DNA of 64,000 nt from BMS3BBIN04 sp964552465 (GCA_964552465.1 CAZKGR010000016.1:10153-74152), one strand, 5' to 3'; positions 1-9,864 are shown, counted from the first letter of the stretch. Made by a program: numbers and translations. The notes: generated from the sequence alone by a model not told the origin.

Positions 1-1
1 A

Positions 2-676
2 CCACCGCTACCAGCTCGTGATGACCTTGGATTCTCCGCAAACTTCCTCTGGCAAGCGTTGGGACGTGAAGTCACTCCCGAAAAGGAAAAAGCGTTTGAC
101 GTCAGCCTGATCGTGCAAGCCGAGCACGGATTGCACGCCGCAGCGTTCGCCGCATTGATCGTGATCAGCACCGGTGCAGACCTCGGATCGGCTGTGCTCG
201 CCGGAATGGGAGCGCTGTCCGGAATCCGTCACGGCGGCGCAAACCAGCTCGCTTATGAAGATATGGCTGGGCTATCGACACCTGACGATGCTCGATCCTG
301 GGTGAAACAGCAGCTCGCGGACAACTACCGTTTCCCTGGATACGGTCACCGTGTCTACAAATGTCCGGACCCACGTGTGCGCGTGCTCGAACCATACGCC
401 AAGGCGATGCTCGAAACACACGGAATGAGTGATCGTTGGGAGGTCTACGCCGCTGTCCGTGACGAAGTCGAAGCTGCACTCGGTCCGAAAGGGATCTTTG
501 CAAACGTTGACAGCATCACCGGGCTAGTATATGCACCGCTCGGTCTGCCCGTCAGCGCATTCCCGATCCCGTTCTGCCTGGCAATCGAAACCGGATGGAT
601 GGCACACTGCCTTGAATACCTTCCGCGGGGAGCTATGATCGAACCCGGAGCTGCATATCTGTTGAGGAAGACATGA
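2..676 (+). CDS. gltA: Citrate synthase, C-terminal part (5' end outside window)
   Basis: Condenses acetyl-CoA with oxaloacetate to citrate at the entry of the TCA cycle. The frame is open from the left edge of the window, so about the first 40% of the protein is missing; the visible part is about 224 residues. Family motifs are clear: the AEHGLHAAAF segment with the first active-site His region, HGGANQ, the catalytic GYGHRVYK loop followed by DPR, and the NVDSITG segment with the catalytic Asp. The C-terminus is short and typical of the bacterial type I/archaeal-like form. Its stop codon overlaps the ATG of the downstream histidine kinase (ATGA), so the two are translationally coupled. Identity is certain at family level; a 2-methylcitrate synthase cannot be fully excluded from a partial sequence. 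Confidence 0.9.
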   Translation, partial: PPLPARDDLGFSANFLWQALGREVTPEKEKAFDVSLIVQAEHGLHAAAFAALIVISTGADLGSAVLAGMGALSGIRHGGANQLAYEDMAGLSTPDDARSWVKQQLADNYRFPGYGHRVYKCPDPRVRVLEPYAKAMLETHGMSDRWEVYAAVRDEVEAALGPKGIFANVDSITGLVYAPLGLPVSAFPIPFCLAIETGWMAHCLEYLPRGAMIEPGAAYLLRKT

Positions 677-2250
677 ATCCGTACGCCATACCAGCGTTTG
701 TCGCCACCATTCTTCTCTATACGCTCGAGTTAGTCGGATGGCTGTTTCGGACACGGGAACGTGTCAATGTAGCGTTCGCCTTATTCACAGGCGCTTTTGG
801 TACAGACGCCCTAATCAATTTCTTATTTCTTCAGTTCTACGATCATCCAAATGCTGATAATTGGGTTGGCCTGGCTGTTTTCTCCGGAACAGCTGCCATT
901 GCCGGTACCATCTATTTCATCCTGGTTCTGACAGGCTATGACAAACGTATGGACGCTAGATTTTACGGACTCAAGCTCCGCTACCTGCTTGCCGTGATCT
1001 GTACGGGAATCTCTCTGATAGTTATTTTCTCATTAAGCACAGACTGGATAGTAACAGGAATCAGGCTTGAACGTACGGGTCTTCATGTCACTTATGGTGA
1101 ATACAGTTGGCTATTCTCAGTTTTGTTAGCTCCCCTTCCACTCACTGTTATCGCATTGCTCAGCAAGGCTATTCGCGATGCTGAAGACAATGTTAATAAG
1201 CGCTTTCTTCATCTAAACGCTATTGGTCTGGCAGTTCTGATTATCGCTCAACCGTTGTTTGAGGTGCTTCTTGTCCATTTCGACTATACCGGACAATTCC
1301 TCAGTTATGTTGGCGCGGCGATTGGTGCGATTTTCTTCCTCATCGCAATTGTCCGTCATCAGTTCGACCGTATTGAGGAACTGAATCTGGGCCTCGAACA
1401 AAAGGTCGCTGACCGAACTCGTCACCTCCGCGACGCGCAGGCACGTCTGGTCCAATCAGAAAAAACAGCTTCGCTTGCGCACCTGGTCGCTGGTGTCGCA
1501 CATGAGTTCAACACACCCTTGGGCGCGGTGATGTCCAGCGTACAAACGGCAAAAGACGGTATCACGAGACTTGATGAATTGATCGATGACCCAGATAGTG
1601 AAAGCAATCGGGATCGGGCTCGCAAGACAATCAAAAGTATCCAGACTGCGGGAAACGTTGTCGAAACTGGGGCGGACCGAATCTCGACGATGGTCAATCG
1701 ACTTAAATCGTTCGCCCATTTGGATGAACCTGAACTCCAGACGTTTGATGTACATCGAGGTATCGATGACTCAATAGAAATGCTGCCACGAGGTTGGGAA
1801 CTCCGTGTTACGATTGAAAGGCAGTACGGTGATCTTCCACTGATAATCGGCTACCCCGTACTTGTCAACCAAGTGATCTTCAATTCGCTGACGAATGCTA
1901 TCGAGTCGATAAATGACGAAGGATTCATTCGTCTAGAGACGAAAGTAGAAAACGATCACGCGGTAATCACGATTGCTGATAATGGATCCGGCATCGCGGA
2001 AGAACACCTGGAACGTGTCTATGATCCCGGGTTCACAACCAAGGGTCCAGGCGTTGGAATGGGTTTGGGATTGGCTATCGCACACAATGTGATGGAACAA
2101 CACCAAGGCGAAATTGAAGTGCATAGTCTTCGAGGAGAAGGAACCACGCTGGTTCTGCGTTTTCCGCTCAACCTGACCCCGGAGCAGCTCAACAGAAAAC
2201 CCTTCTCCGCAGAACAGCATGAAGCAACCAATCGCGACCTACAGGAGTAG
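673..2250 (+). CDS. Membrane sensor histidine kinase
   Basis: Probable inner-membrane sensor kinase of 525 residues. The first ~228 residues hold about six or seven hydrophobic segments with no large extracytoplasmic loop, a layout used for sensing within the membrane or for small molecules. A short coiled linker (about 232-265) leads to the dimerisation/phosphoacceptor helix with HEFNTPLG, phospho-His at H277. The ATPase domain has an N box with N404 and N408, a G1 box (DNGSG, D436), an F box (DPGFTTK) and a G2 box (GMGLGLA, 462-468). The start ATG overlaps the citrate synthase stop, and the aminotransferase begins 3 nt after its own stop. No response regulator is encoded beside it, so the partner is unknown. 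The ligand cannot be read from sequence. Confidence 0.9.
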   Translation: MNPYAIPAFVATILLYTLELVGWLFRTRERVNVAFALFTGAFGTDALINFLFLQFYDHPNADNWVGLAVFSGTAAIAGTIYFILVLTGYDKRMDARFYGLKLRYLLAVICTGISLIVIFSLSTDWIVTGIRLERTGLHVTYGEYSWLFSVLLAPLPLTVIALLSKAIRDAEDNVNKRFLHLNAIGLAVLIIAQPLFEVLLVHFDYTGQFLSYVGAAIGAIFFLIAIVRHQFDRIEELNLGLEQKVADRTRHLRDAQARLVQSEKTASLAHLVAGVAHEFNTPLGAVMSSVQTAKDGITRLDELIDDPDSESNRDRARKTIKSIQTAGNVVETGADRISTMVNRLKSFAHLDEPELQTFDVHRGIDDSIEMLPRGWELRVTIERQYGDLPLIIGYPVLVNQVIFNSLTNAIESINDEGFIRLETKVENDHAVITIADNGSGIAEEHLERVYDPGFTTKGPGVGMGLGLAIAHNVMEQHQGEIEVHSLRGEGTTLVLRFPLNLTPEQLNRKPFSAEQHEATNRDLQE

Positions 2251-2252
2251 CC

Positions 2253-3425
2253 ATGCCACGCCCCGCTGATGTGCGAGATCAAGGATTCAAACCGACAATT
2301 TTCAACCGCATCCGTGATGAGATCGAAGCTCGATCCGGCTCAGGTGAAGCGCCGATCGCACTCCATGTCGGCGATTCATGGCATGACCTGCCGCCTGAAT
2401 TGAATCAGCCACTGCCAAATGAGCCGTGGAATGACCGAATGAGCCGCTACGGCGACACGCAGGGCGAACCTGAACTCCGCAACCGCCTGTTTCATAAGTT
2501 GACGACGCGTAACAGACTGCCGCTCAATTCAGAAAAAGACATCCAGATCACCTTCGGCGCAACCGGTGCGTTATTCCTCGCGATGACCCGATTGCTCGAT
2601 CCGGGCGACGAGATCCTTACACTCTCACCTCACTGGACCATCCTGAAAGTCGTCGCTGCAACTGCCAAGGTGCGACTGGTCGAGGTCCCGTTCTTCCACC
2701 ACATCAGCAACGATGCCAACGACACGGATCTCGCTTCCATCATCGCACCCCACCTGACGGATAAAACCCGCGCGCTGTACTTCAACAATCCGAACAACCC
2801 ATCCGGCGTGTTCATGAACCGTGGGCACCTCGAGCAACTGGCTGAGTTCGCGAAGCAGCACGACCTGTGGGTGTTCAGCGACGAGGCCTACGAGGACTTC
2901 GTGTGGAACGGTGGTGAGTATGTCAGTATCGGATCGCTGTCCGAGATGCACGAACGCACGATATCAGTCTTCAGCGCATCCAAGTCCTACGCTGCCGCCG
3001 GACTGCGCCTCGGATATGTCGCAGCCGCGCCCGGTCCATTGGCAACAATGCACCCAGCTCATGTCGGAGTCGGATACGAACCAAACCGACCTGCTCAAGT
3101 ACAGGGCATCCGTGCGCTGGACAGGCATGATGCCATTGTTTCCCGACTCCGTGCATCATATTTGGAAGGCCGAAAGGCTGCTATCGACAACATGAATAAA
3201 CCGTACCTGTCACCCGATGGATCGTTCTACCTGTTCGTTGACATGGGTGAACCGTGGAATGCGCTTGACGACAACCAGCGACTGGACCGAATGCTGGATG
3301 CAGGAGTGGTCATCAGTCCCGGCGCACCGTTCGGAGCGGCATACGATAACTACGCTCGCTTCTGCTATACCGCCGAACCACCTGATGTAATCGCAGAAGC
3401 CGCACGCAGACTAAACAACGTTTAA
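2253..3425 (+). CDS. PLP-dependent class I/II aminotransferase
   Basis: A 390-residue fold-type I aminotransferase of the aspartate aminotransferase superfamily, cytoplasmic. Visible motifs are FGATGALF (phosphate-binding turn, about 101-108), NNPNNPSG (178-185, substrate and cofactor contacts), SDEAYEDF (209-216, cofactor-ring Asp and Tyr) and the Schiff-base lysine in SASKSYAAAG (K244) followed by LRLGY. Length is normal for the family. It starts 3 nt after the kinase stop, and its ribosome site (AGGAG) lies inside the end of that gene, so it belongs to the citrate synthase-kinase operon. Substrate is not predictable; beside citrate synthase a role linking amino acids to 2-oxo acids of the TCA cycle is plausible inference. 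Confidence 0.88.
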   Translation: MPRPADVRDQGFKPTIFNRIRDEIEARSGSGEAPIALHVGDSWHDLPPELNQPLPNEPWNDRMSRYGDTQGEPELRNRLFHKLTTRNRLPLNSEKDIQITFGATGALFLAMTRLLDPGDEILTLSPHWTILKVVAATAKVRLVEVPFFHHISNDANDTDLASIIAPHLTDKTRALYFNNPNNPSGVFMNRGHLEQLAEFAKQHDLWVFSDEAYEDFVWNGGEYVSIGSLSEMHERTISVFSASKSYAAAGLRLGYVAAAPGPLATMHPAHVGVGYEPNRPAQVQGIRALDRHDAIVSRLRASYLEGRKAAIDNMNKPYLSPDGSFYLFVDMGEPWNALDDNQRLDRMLDAGVVISPGAPFGAAYDNYARFCYTAEPPDVIAEAARRLNNV

Positions 3426-3451
3426 CCTGATTTGACTAGCTGGAGCGTGGC

Positions 3452-3850
3452 ATGAAACTCGACACCGGTAATCTAACCCTTGAGCAAATAAACGCTTTGC
3501 TTCTTGCCATTCCGATGGATCTGACCTTTGTTGATGACGATGACATCATCAAATATTACTCTGGCCGCGAGAACCTCATCTTCTCGCGTGATCCAAAAAT
3601 GTTGGGAACAGACGTGCGGTCTTGTCACCCCGATATGATCAGCCCTGAAGTCAGCCAGATTCTGGATGAGCTGAAAGCAGGAAAACGAGATTACTTCGAG
3701 GCGTGGCACACGAACGAGGATGGAAACATCATTCATACTCGCTACATTGCTGCACGTGACAAAGACGGAACTTACCACGGCTGTTTGGAAACTTCGCAGG
3801 ATGTAACTAAGATTCGCGCATTGTCAGGAACCAAAAAGTCGCTGGAATAG
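3452..3850 (+). CDS. Stand-alone PAS domain protein (DUF438-type PAS)
   Basis: A 132-residue protein that is essentially a single PAS-like domain. It closely matches the C-terminal domain of the next gene: both share the pattern LT..QIN.(M/L)LLA(I/L)P, then FVD, a CHP motif near the middle, QILDE(L/M)KAG, and an end of DGTY.GCLE..QD(V/I)T followed by LSG(T/S)K. This says the two arose by duplication or by splitting of a longer gene. It probably binds a small ligand or heme-like cofactor in the cytoplasm, but no output domain is present, so signalling must go through a partner. It follows the aminotransferase by 26 nt with a GGAG site, so it may be the last gene of that operon. Confidence 0.75.
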   Translation: MKLDTGNLTLEQINALLLAIPMDLTFVDDDDIIKYYSGRENLIFSRDPKMLGTDVRSCHPDMISPEVSQILDELKAGKRDYFEAWHTNEDGNIIHTRYIAARDKDGTYHGCLETSQDVTKIRALSGTKKSLE

Positions 3851-3994
3851 ACAGTACACGTGTTCTTGTCAATCCCGGAAGATTGAGCAGTCTCTCCCTC
3901 CATCAGTACTTTTTGCATCCGTCAATTCTTGGTTGTTAGGAATACCGTACTCTTCACTCAACCGTTTCATTTCACCCCATAACTGACGAGATAT

Positions 3995-5548
3995 ATGATG
4001 AGTATTCAACCTGGCGCCGAACTTATACTGACTGCGGAAACTCGCCTCCATGATCTGCTGCAAGATCGACCATACCTGATTGATCGTTTGATAGACATAT
4101 CCAGCCACTATAAAGCGCTGAAAAATCCGGTGATGCGGAACACCATCGGACGGGTCGCCACACTTCGCCGTGCAGCGGCGATGGGTAGCATGTCCGTGGA
4201 CGACCTGATGCACGCCTTGGCTGAAGCCATCAGGAAGGAAGAGGGTATCAGTGTCGAGGTCGAAACTGGAACCGAAGCCTCGGCCGAATCTCAACTCCAG
4301 GACGAGTTGAAAGCACTGATTCTGTCCTTGCACGCCGGCAACGAAACCCTGGAAACGGCCAAGGTCAAATTCGAAGAGAAGTTCGGATCATTGCCCGCAA
4401 AAGACATCGCGGTCATGGAACAGCAACTGATCAGCGAAGGTCTGCCAGTGGAAATGATCCAGGAGTTGTGCGATGTGCATGTCGGTATCATGGGAGGAGA
4501 CGCTGCTGGAACATCGGTGGCAGAACAAATGCCAGGACATCCAGTTTACACGTTCGTCGCGGAGAACCTCGCACTAAAGCAGATTACCGAGAAATCTCGC
4601 ATGATCTTTGATGCCATCAAAGACCAATCTTCCCCCGATATCAGTGAACTTGCAGAACACATCGCAATCGTCAGTACTGTTGAAAAGCACTACCTGCGCA
4701 AGGAGAACATGCTCTTCCCAAAGCTGGAACGTGAGGGTTTTGATGGACCGAGTAAAGTGATGTGGGCAATTCACGATGAGATACGGGCCGAATTGAAAGC
4801 TGTGAATGCCGCAATAGAAGCAAATGATATGGACAACCTGCACGATCAGCTACCAGCCGTGCTGACCAAGATCGATGATATGGTTACCAAGGAAGAAAGC
4901 ATCCTCTTCCCCACTTCCATTGACTTGCTGAAACATGAAGACTGGGCGGACATCCACAAGCAGGAAGAGGAAATCGGGTTTACGATAGTCGAACGCAGCG
5001 ACGACTGGTCGCCACGGATCAAGATGGTCGTGCCTGATCAGAAGCCCGCCACTGACCATTTCATGGAGCATCACCCTGCTCACACAGTCCCTGAAGATTC
5101 GACTGCCGCGCTTGTGGCTGATCAGAACGCTTCGCCTGATTTAGTCGCTGTCACCCACGGCATGCTGACGCAAAAACAGATCAACCGCATGCTGCTTGCC
5201 TTGCCAATTGAACTGTCATTCGTTGATGAAAATGATGAGGTCCGCTATTTCACTGGTGTTGAACATAAGGTTTTCCCGCGTGTACCGGCTGTAATCGGAC
5301 GCAAGGTTCAGAATTGTCATCCACCAAAATCCCTGCACATGGTTAACCAGATCCTTGACGAGATGAAGGCTGGAACCCGTGAAACCGCCGAATTCTGGAT
5401 GGATGATTTCGCGGGCAAGTTCATCCACATCAGCTATGATGCCGTCCGTGACGAAGATGGAACCTATCTCGGCTGCCTTGAAGTTGTACAGGATATTACC
5501 GCATTGAGAAATCTTAGTGGATCAAAACGGCTGTTGGATAACGAGTGA
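3995..5548 (+). CDS. DUF1858-DUF438-hemerythrin-PAS multidomain protein
   Basis: A 517-residue cytoplasmic sensor-like protein with four recognisable blocks: an N-terminal DUF1858-like helical domain (about 6-66), a DUF438 domain (about 95-165, containing the SEGLP and LCDVHV segments), a hemerythrin-type HHE cation-binding region (about 172-330, with HPVYTF, EKHYLRKENMLFP and the HDEIRAEL helix carrying His and Glu ligands for a di-iron site), and a C-terminal PAS domain (about 385-515) that is a paralogue of the preceding gene. Proteins with this order are known in anaerobic and microaerophilic bacteria and are thought to sense oxygen or NO. Two in-frame ATGs lie at 3995 and 3998; the second may be used equally well. 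No downstream partner in the same operon. Confidence 0.82.
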   Translation: MMSIQPGAELILTAETRLHDLLQDRPYLIDRLIDISSHYKALKNPVMRNTIGRVATLRRAAAMGSMSVDDLMHALAEAIRKEEGISVEVETGTEASAESQLQDELKALILSLHAGNETLETAKVKFEEKFGSLPAKDIAVMEQQLISEGLPVEMIQELCDVHVGIMGGDAAGTSVAEQMPGHPVYTFVAENLALKQITEKSRMIFDAIKDQSSPDISELAEHIAIVSTVEKHYLRKENMLFPKLEREGFDGPSKVMWAIHDEIRAELKAVNAAIEANDMDNLHDQLPAVLTKIDDMVTKEESILFPTSIDLLKHEDWADIHKQEEEIGFTIVERSDDWSPRIKMVVPDQKPATDHFMEHHPAHTVPEDSTAALVADQNASPDLVAVTHGMLTQKQINRMLLALPIELSFVDENDEVRYFTGVEHKVFPRVPAVIGRKVQNCHPPKSLHMVNQILDEMKAGTRETAEFWMDDFAGKFIHISYDAVRDEDGTYLGCLEVVQDITALRNLSGSKRLLDNE

Positions 5549-5888
5549 GTGGAGGCGGCTAACTCGCGGATATATACTAAGTACTAGTTTTTCGAGTAGC
5601 TTTGATGATGTAAAAAATTTGCTATTGGACTTCCCTTGTCGTATCCTCACGGATTCAGCGAGAGAATCTATCCCGCACGGATAACTGGATCTTTTGAATT
5701 TCAATGGGCTTACACAAAACTGTGTACTGCCTGAAACTTTTTAGATCCGAGTCTTGTGAAACCTGTTCCGATTCCTTCCTGAGGATTTTTGTCGCTTTGT
5801 TGCGCAGAAAGCTTTGTCGTGGTTGGTTCACACTCACGACATTCAGGTGATAACTTTTTGATTTACCTTAGCATAGATGGAGTCATCC
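5549..5888. other. Intergenic stretch, no gene seen
   Basis: About 340 nt between the DUF438 protein and the nitrilase. Base composition drops towards A/T relative to the flanking genes. Short open frames on the minus strand here have no recognisable family and no good ribosome site. I see no strong inverted repeat or clear promoter hexamers. Confidence 0.5.
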
Positions 5889-6728
5889 ATGAACAAGCCC
5901 GTTAAGGAACGGCGTGAGAAAACGGTCGGATATGTCCAGTTCAAGCCCGAATTCGGCGAAGTACAGAAGAATCTGGACACTGCAGAAGAGCTGCTCCGTT
6001 CGGCACCGGAAGCCGATCTGCTGGTACTCCCTGAATTGGCAACGACCGGCTACGAGTTCATGGATCGTGACGAAGTCGAGAAATATGCGGAACCTTTCAA
6101 TAGCGGACCTACTGCCAAACGGATGGCCCGTCTCGCCCGTGAACTGAAAACCACCCTTGTGATAGGATTCCCGGAGAAAGACGTACGTCATCATCGAATC
6201 TTCAATACCGCCGTGCTGATTACACCTGATGGCATGGCGCATGCCTACCGCAAGATCCACCTGTTCGACCGTGAAAAAGAATTGTTCGACAAGGCGTATA
6301 ACCAGCCACCGGTGATTGTCACACCAGCCGGCCGAATCGGCTTGATGGTATGCTTCGACTGGCTATTCCCGGAAACGGCACGTTTGCTCGCGCTCTCCGG
6401 AGCTGAGATAATCGCGCATCCATCAAACTTGATTCTGCGTTACTGCCAGAAGGCAATGTTCAGCCGAAGTGTCGAAAATGGCGTGTTCAGTGTAACAGCA
6501 AACCGTATCGGCCGTGAAGACCGCGTTGGTCGCTCTCTGACCTTCACGGGAGCCAGCCAGGTTATCAGCCCACGTGGCGATACACTGATTGCGGCACCTG
6601 AAGACCAAGATCATGTCGGCTTGGCGACGATTGATCTCAACATGGCCGATGAAAAGATGATTACGCCACACAACCATCGCTTGAATGATCGGCGTGTGGA
6701 CCTGTATCGCCCATTGATCTCAACCTAG
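5889..6728 (+). CDS. Carbon-nitrogen hydrolase (nitrilase superfamily)
   Basis: Cytoplasmic amidase/nitrilase-fold enzyme that hydrolyses a C-N bond of an amide, carbamoyl or nitrile substrate. The catalytic triad is complete; numbered from an ATG 12 nt upstream of the start chosen here, it is Glu53 in LPELATTGYEF, Lys126 in YRKIHLFDRE and the nucleophile Cys159 in LMVCFDWLFPE. The start at 5889 is chosen because a GATGGAG-type ribosome site lies 7 nt before it, while the upstream ATG at 5877 has none; this gives 279 residues, normal for the omega-amidase, carbamoylputrescinase and predicted amidohydrolase branches. It stands alone on the plus strand. Substrate is not assignable from the residues visible. 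Confidence 0.88.
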   Translation: MNKPVKERREKTVGYVQFKPEFGEVQKNLDTAEELLRSAPEADLLVLPELATTGYEFMDRDEVEKYAEPFNSGPTAKRMARLARELKTTLVIGFPEKDVRHHRIFNTAVLITPDGMAHAYRKIHLFDREKELFDKAYNQPPVIVTPAGRIGLMVCFDWLFPETARLLALSGAEIIAHPSNLILRYCQKAMFSRSVENGVFSVTANRIGREDRVGRSLTFTGASQVISPRGDTLIAAPEDQDHVGLATIDLNMADEKMITPHNHRLNDRRVDLYRPLIST

Positions 6729-6816
6729 TCATCTATTGACTCCTGCTCTGATTCTTCACAATTGCAAGTGTCCTTTCTTAAAAAATCGCTTTTATCTTAG
6801 TGTTTCCTAATTCTCA

Positions 6817-6844
6817 GCCCGCAGAGACAATTGCCTCTGTGGGC
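6817..6844 (+). terminator. Stem-loop downstream of the hydrolase gene
   Basis: GCCCGCAGAG and CTCTGTGGGC form a 10-bp stem with one wobble and an 8-nt loop, about 90 nt after the hydrolase stop. There is no U-tract after it, so it may be a transcript-end stabiliser or a Rho-dependent site, not a classical intrinsic terminator. Confidence 0.35.
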
Positions 6845-6885
6845 GATCTGTGCTAAGGATTCGCACAGCATATTCGGAGCGAATC

Positions 6886-6913
6886 TTGCAAGTTTGTGCA
6901 AGAGCAGTATTAT
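6886..6913 (+). promoter_or_regulatory. Candidate sigma70-type promoter for sucA
   Basis: TTGCAA at 6886-6891 and TATTAT at 6908-6913, separated by 16 nt, would start transcription near 6920, about 45 nt before the GTG start of sucA. Both hexamers are close to the consensus. Prediction by eye only. Confidence 0.5.
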
Positions 6914-6965
6914 TGTTGAAATCACAGGTTTAATGTGCACATAACGAAACGTACAGGGGGTTCCC

Positions 6966-9839
6966 GTGGCGAGTGATAATCACTCCTCACCGAATCTGCT
7001 GAACCTCTCCGGTCTGGATCTGGCAAACGCTGAATACATAGACGTTCAGTTTCGCCGCTGGCAGCATGACCCGGATTCTGTTGATGCCTCCTGGCAGCTA
7101 TTCTTCAAGGGGTTTCAACTCGCCCAGGAGATAAACCCTGAAAGCACTGGCTCTACTGATTATTCTGCCTCGGAAGCAGCCGCGCAATCACGGGTTGCAA
7201 GCCTGATCTTTGCCTATCGCAATCTCGGTCATGTAATCGCTGATACTAATCCGTTGCACGCTCCGGATTCATCAAGTGCAGACTTGGATATCAGCACATA
7301 CGGATTCAACGACTCCGACCTCGACCGTGTGTTCGACACTGGCCACCTGCATGTTCCCGACCAGCTGACACTCCGTGAAATCATCGTCATGTTGCGCGAA
7401 ACATATTGCGGGTCCATCGGTGTGCAGTACACCCATATCGAGGATGTGTCCGTCCGCCGCTGGCTGCAGGAACAGATGGAGCCGGGCAGGAACAAGACAC
7501 AACTCGAACGTGATCAGAAATTCGAGATCCTCTCACATCTTTTTGATGCCGAGATGTTTGAGAGTTTCATCCAAACACGTTATCCCGGTCAGAAACGGTT
7601 CAGCCTCGAAGGTGCAGAGTCAACGATTCCCGCAGTTCACCACCTTGTAGAAATTGCCCCTGAACATGACATCGAAGAAATCGTCATTGGAATGGCCCAC
7701 CGCGGGCGTTTGAACGTTCTCACGAACATCCTCGACAAATCATATGCGATGATCTTCTCCGAGTTTGAGGGGAAGATGATGTCGGAAGCATATGCGGGTG
7801 ATGGTGACGTCAAGTATCACAAGGGTTACAGCAGCGAACACCGTAACCGTTGGGGACGCAGTGTTCACCTCAGCCTGACCTCAAACCCCAGCCACTTGGA
7901 AGCGGTCGATCCAGTCGCGCTTGGGAAGGTGCGTGCGAAGCAGCGACAACGCGGAGACCAGGATGCCCGCAAAAAGGTGCTTGGATTCCTGATTCACGGT
8001 GACGCCGCCTTTGCCGGGCAGGGCATGGTCGCTGAAGTGCTCAATATGTCCCAGCTCAAAGGTTACTGCACCGGTGGGACAGTGCATCTGATCATCAATA
8101 ATCAGATCGGATTCACTACTGATCCATCCGATTCACGTTCGTCACCTTACTCGACCGATATCGCGAAGGTTATCGACGCACCGATCTTCCACGTGAATGC
8201 GGACGATCCAGAAGCGGTCGTGCACACGATGGATCTCGCCCTGCGTTACCGGCAGGAGTTCGGGCGGGATGTAGTCGTCGACATGCTGTGCTACCGTAAG
8301 CACGGTCACAACGAAGGCGATGAGCCAGCTTTTACACAGCCAAAACTGTATGACAAAATCAAAAAGCACCCGAGCACACGTGAGATCTATACAGGTCGAT
8401 TGATCGAAGAAGGTCAGCTAAACAAAGAAGACGCCGACAAGATCGCAGACGATCTGCAAACGCAGCTTCAGCGCCAATTTGAATACGCACGCAGCGAGGT
8501 CAAGGAGCTGGAAGTCCAGTCCTATGATGATTACTGGGAAGGCTTGGAAGGGCGCTACACGCTTGCATCAACCGAAACTGGTGTCAAACGCAAAGATCTG
8601 CTGAAGGTTGCCAAAGCGCTGACCACCGTCCCGGACGGATTCAACATCAACCGGAAGATCATGCGCCAGCTTCCGAAACGATTGGAAGCGATCAAGAACA
8701 ATGGGCCAATTGATTGGGGAACGGCCGAGTTGCTGGCCTGGGGTTCGCTACTGTTGGAGGGATCACCCGTCCGTTTATCCGGACAGGACAGCATCCGCGG
8801 AACATTCTCACATCGCCATGCTGGCTGGACCGATAGTGAAACCGGCGAGAGGTACTTCCCGCTCAATTCTATACAGGACGATCAGGGCCATTTCTGCGCC
8901 TACAACAGCCCGCTCGCAGAACAATCGGTACTAGGCTTCGAGTACGGTTACTCGCTGGCTGAACCACGCATGTTGATCCACTGGGAAGCCCAATTCGGTG
9001 ACTTTACCAACGGCGCCCAAATGATCGTCGATCAGTTCATCACGTCGAGTGAATCCAAATGGCAACGGTCCAGCGGACTGGTGATGCTGCTACCTCATGG
9101 TTACGAAGGTCAGGGACCAGAACACTCAAACGCGTACCTCGAACGTTACCTCGCCGCCTGCGCTGAGGACAATATTCAAGTCTGCAACATCTCAACACCT
9201 GCCCAATATTTTCACGCGCTGCGCCGCCAGATTCATCAGCCGTTCCGCAAACCGTTGATCATCATGGCGCCGAAGAGCATGCTGCGTGATAAACGGGCGA
9301 CGTCGACCGTTGATGAACTCACCACCGGTCATTTTCACGAGATCATGGACGATCTGACGGAACCGCGCAAAGCACGTCGGATAATCATGTGCAGCGGTAA
9401 GATCTATCACGATCTGCACGAAAAGCGCGAGGCGGATGACCTGCGCGATGCTGCGATCATCCGTGTTGAGCAGTTCTACCCGACACGTGATGACTTGCTT
9501 CACGAAATTGTCGGGCGTTACCCGAATGCCAAAGAGATCGTCTGGGTGCAGGAAGAGACGAAAAACCGTGGCGGTTGGACATTCATGTATCCGCTGCTGC
9601 GTCACCTCTTCCCCAAACTGAAGATCAGATACGTGGGGCGAGCGTACGCTGCCAGCCCGGCGACCGGTTCATTAACCCGTCACCGTCAGGAACAGGAACT
9701 GATCGTTGAAATGGCGTTGACATCTTCCGAACGAGTGATGGATGAAACTGTCCTGCCCGACAGTTTCAATCAGCTCCTGCATTCCCATGAAACGGATAGC
9801 GAGAGCCCCAGACCCGAGCGGAACAAAGCGAAAGCGTAA
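6966..9839 (+). CDS. sucA: 2-oxoglutarate dehydrogenase E1 component
   Basis: Thiamine-diphosphate-dependent E1 of the 2-oxoglutarate dehydrogenase complex; decarboxylates 2-oxoglutarate and passes the succinyl group to the lipoyl arm of E2. 957 residues, full length for the family. The N-terminus carries the E1o-specific YIDVQFRRW segment that helps bind E2. The substrate-binding HRGRLNVL motif is present, followed by the ThDP/Mg site GDAAFAGQG (from about residue 345) and NNQIGFTT (from about 378). Start is GTG at 6966, preceded by a strong AGGGGG ribosome site. The downstream gene is sucB, separated by 222 nt that hold hairpin repeats. The N-terminus lacks the extra acyltransferase domain of actinobacterial Kgd. 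Confidence 0.96.
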   Translation: MASDNHSSPNLLNLSGLDLANAEYIDVQFRRWQHDPDSVDASWQLFFKGFQLAQEINPESTGSTDYSASEAAAQSRVASLIFAYRNLGHVIADTNPLHAPDSSSADLDISTYGFNDSDLDRVFDTGHLHVPDQLTLREIIVMLRETYCGSIGVQYTHIEDVSVRRWLQEQMEPGRNKTQLERDQKFEILSHLFDAEMFESFIQTRYPGQKRFSLEGAESTIPAVHHLVEIAPEHDIEEIVIGMAHRGRLNVLTNILDKSYAMIFSEFEGKMMSEAYAGDGDVKYHKGYSSEHRNRWGRSVHLSLTSNPSHLEAVDPVALGKVRAKQRQRGDQDARKKVLGFLIHGDAAFAGQGMVAEVLNMSQLKGYCTGGTVHLIINNQIGFTTDPSDSRSSPYSTDIAKVIDAPIFHVNADDPEAVVHTMDLALRYRQEFGRDVVVDMLCYRKHGHNEGDEPAFTQPKLYDKIKKHPSTREIYTGRLIEEGQLNKEDADKIADDLQTQLQRQFEYARSEVKELEVQSYDDYWEGLEGRYTLASTETGVKRKDLLKVAKALTTVPDGFNINRKIMRQLPKRLEAIKNNGPIDWGTAELLAWGSLLLEGSPVRLSGQDSIRGTFSHRHAGWTDSETGERYFPLNSIQDDQGHFCAYNSPLAEQSVLGFEYGYSLAEPRMLIHWEAQFGDFTNGAQMIVDQFITSSESKWQRSSGLVMLLPHGYEGQGPEHSNAYLERYLAACAEDNIQVCNISTPAQYFHALRRQIHQPFRKPLIIMAPKSMLRDKRATSTVDELTTGHFHEIMDDLTEPRKARRIIMCSGKIYHDLHEKREADDLRDAAIIRVEQFYPTRDDLLHEIVGRYPNAKEIVWVQEETKNRGGWTFMYPLLRHLFPKLKIRYVGRAYAASPATGSLTRHRQEQELIVEMALTSSERVMDETVLPDSFNQLLHSHETDSESPRPERNKAKA

Positions 9840-9864
9840 ACAGTATATCTTGCCTATGTTGGTA

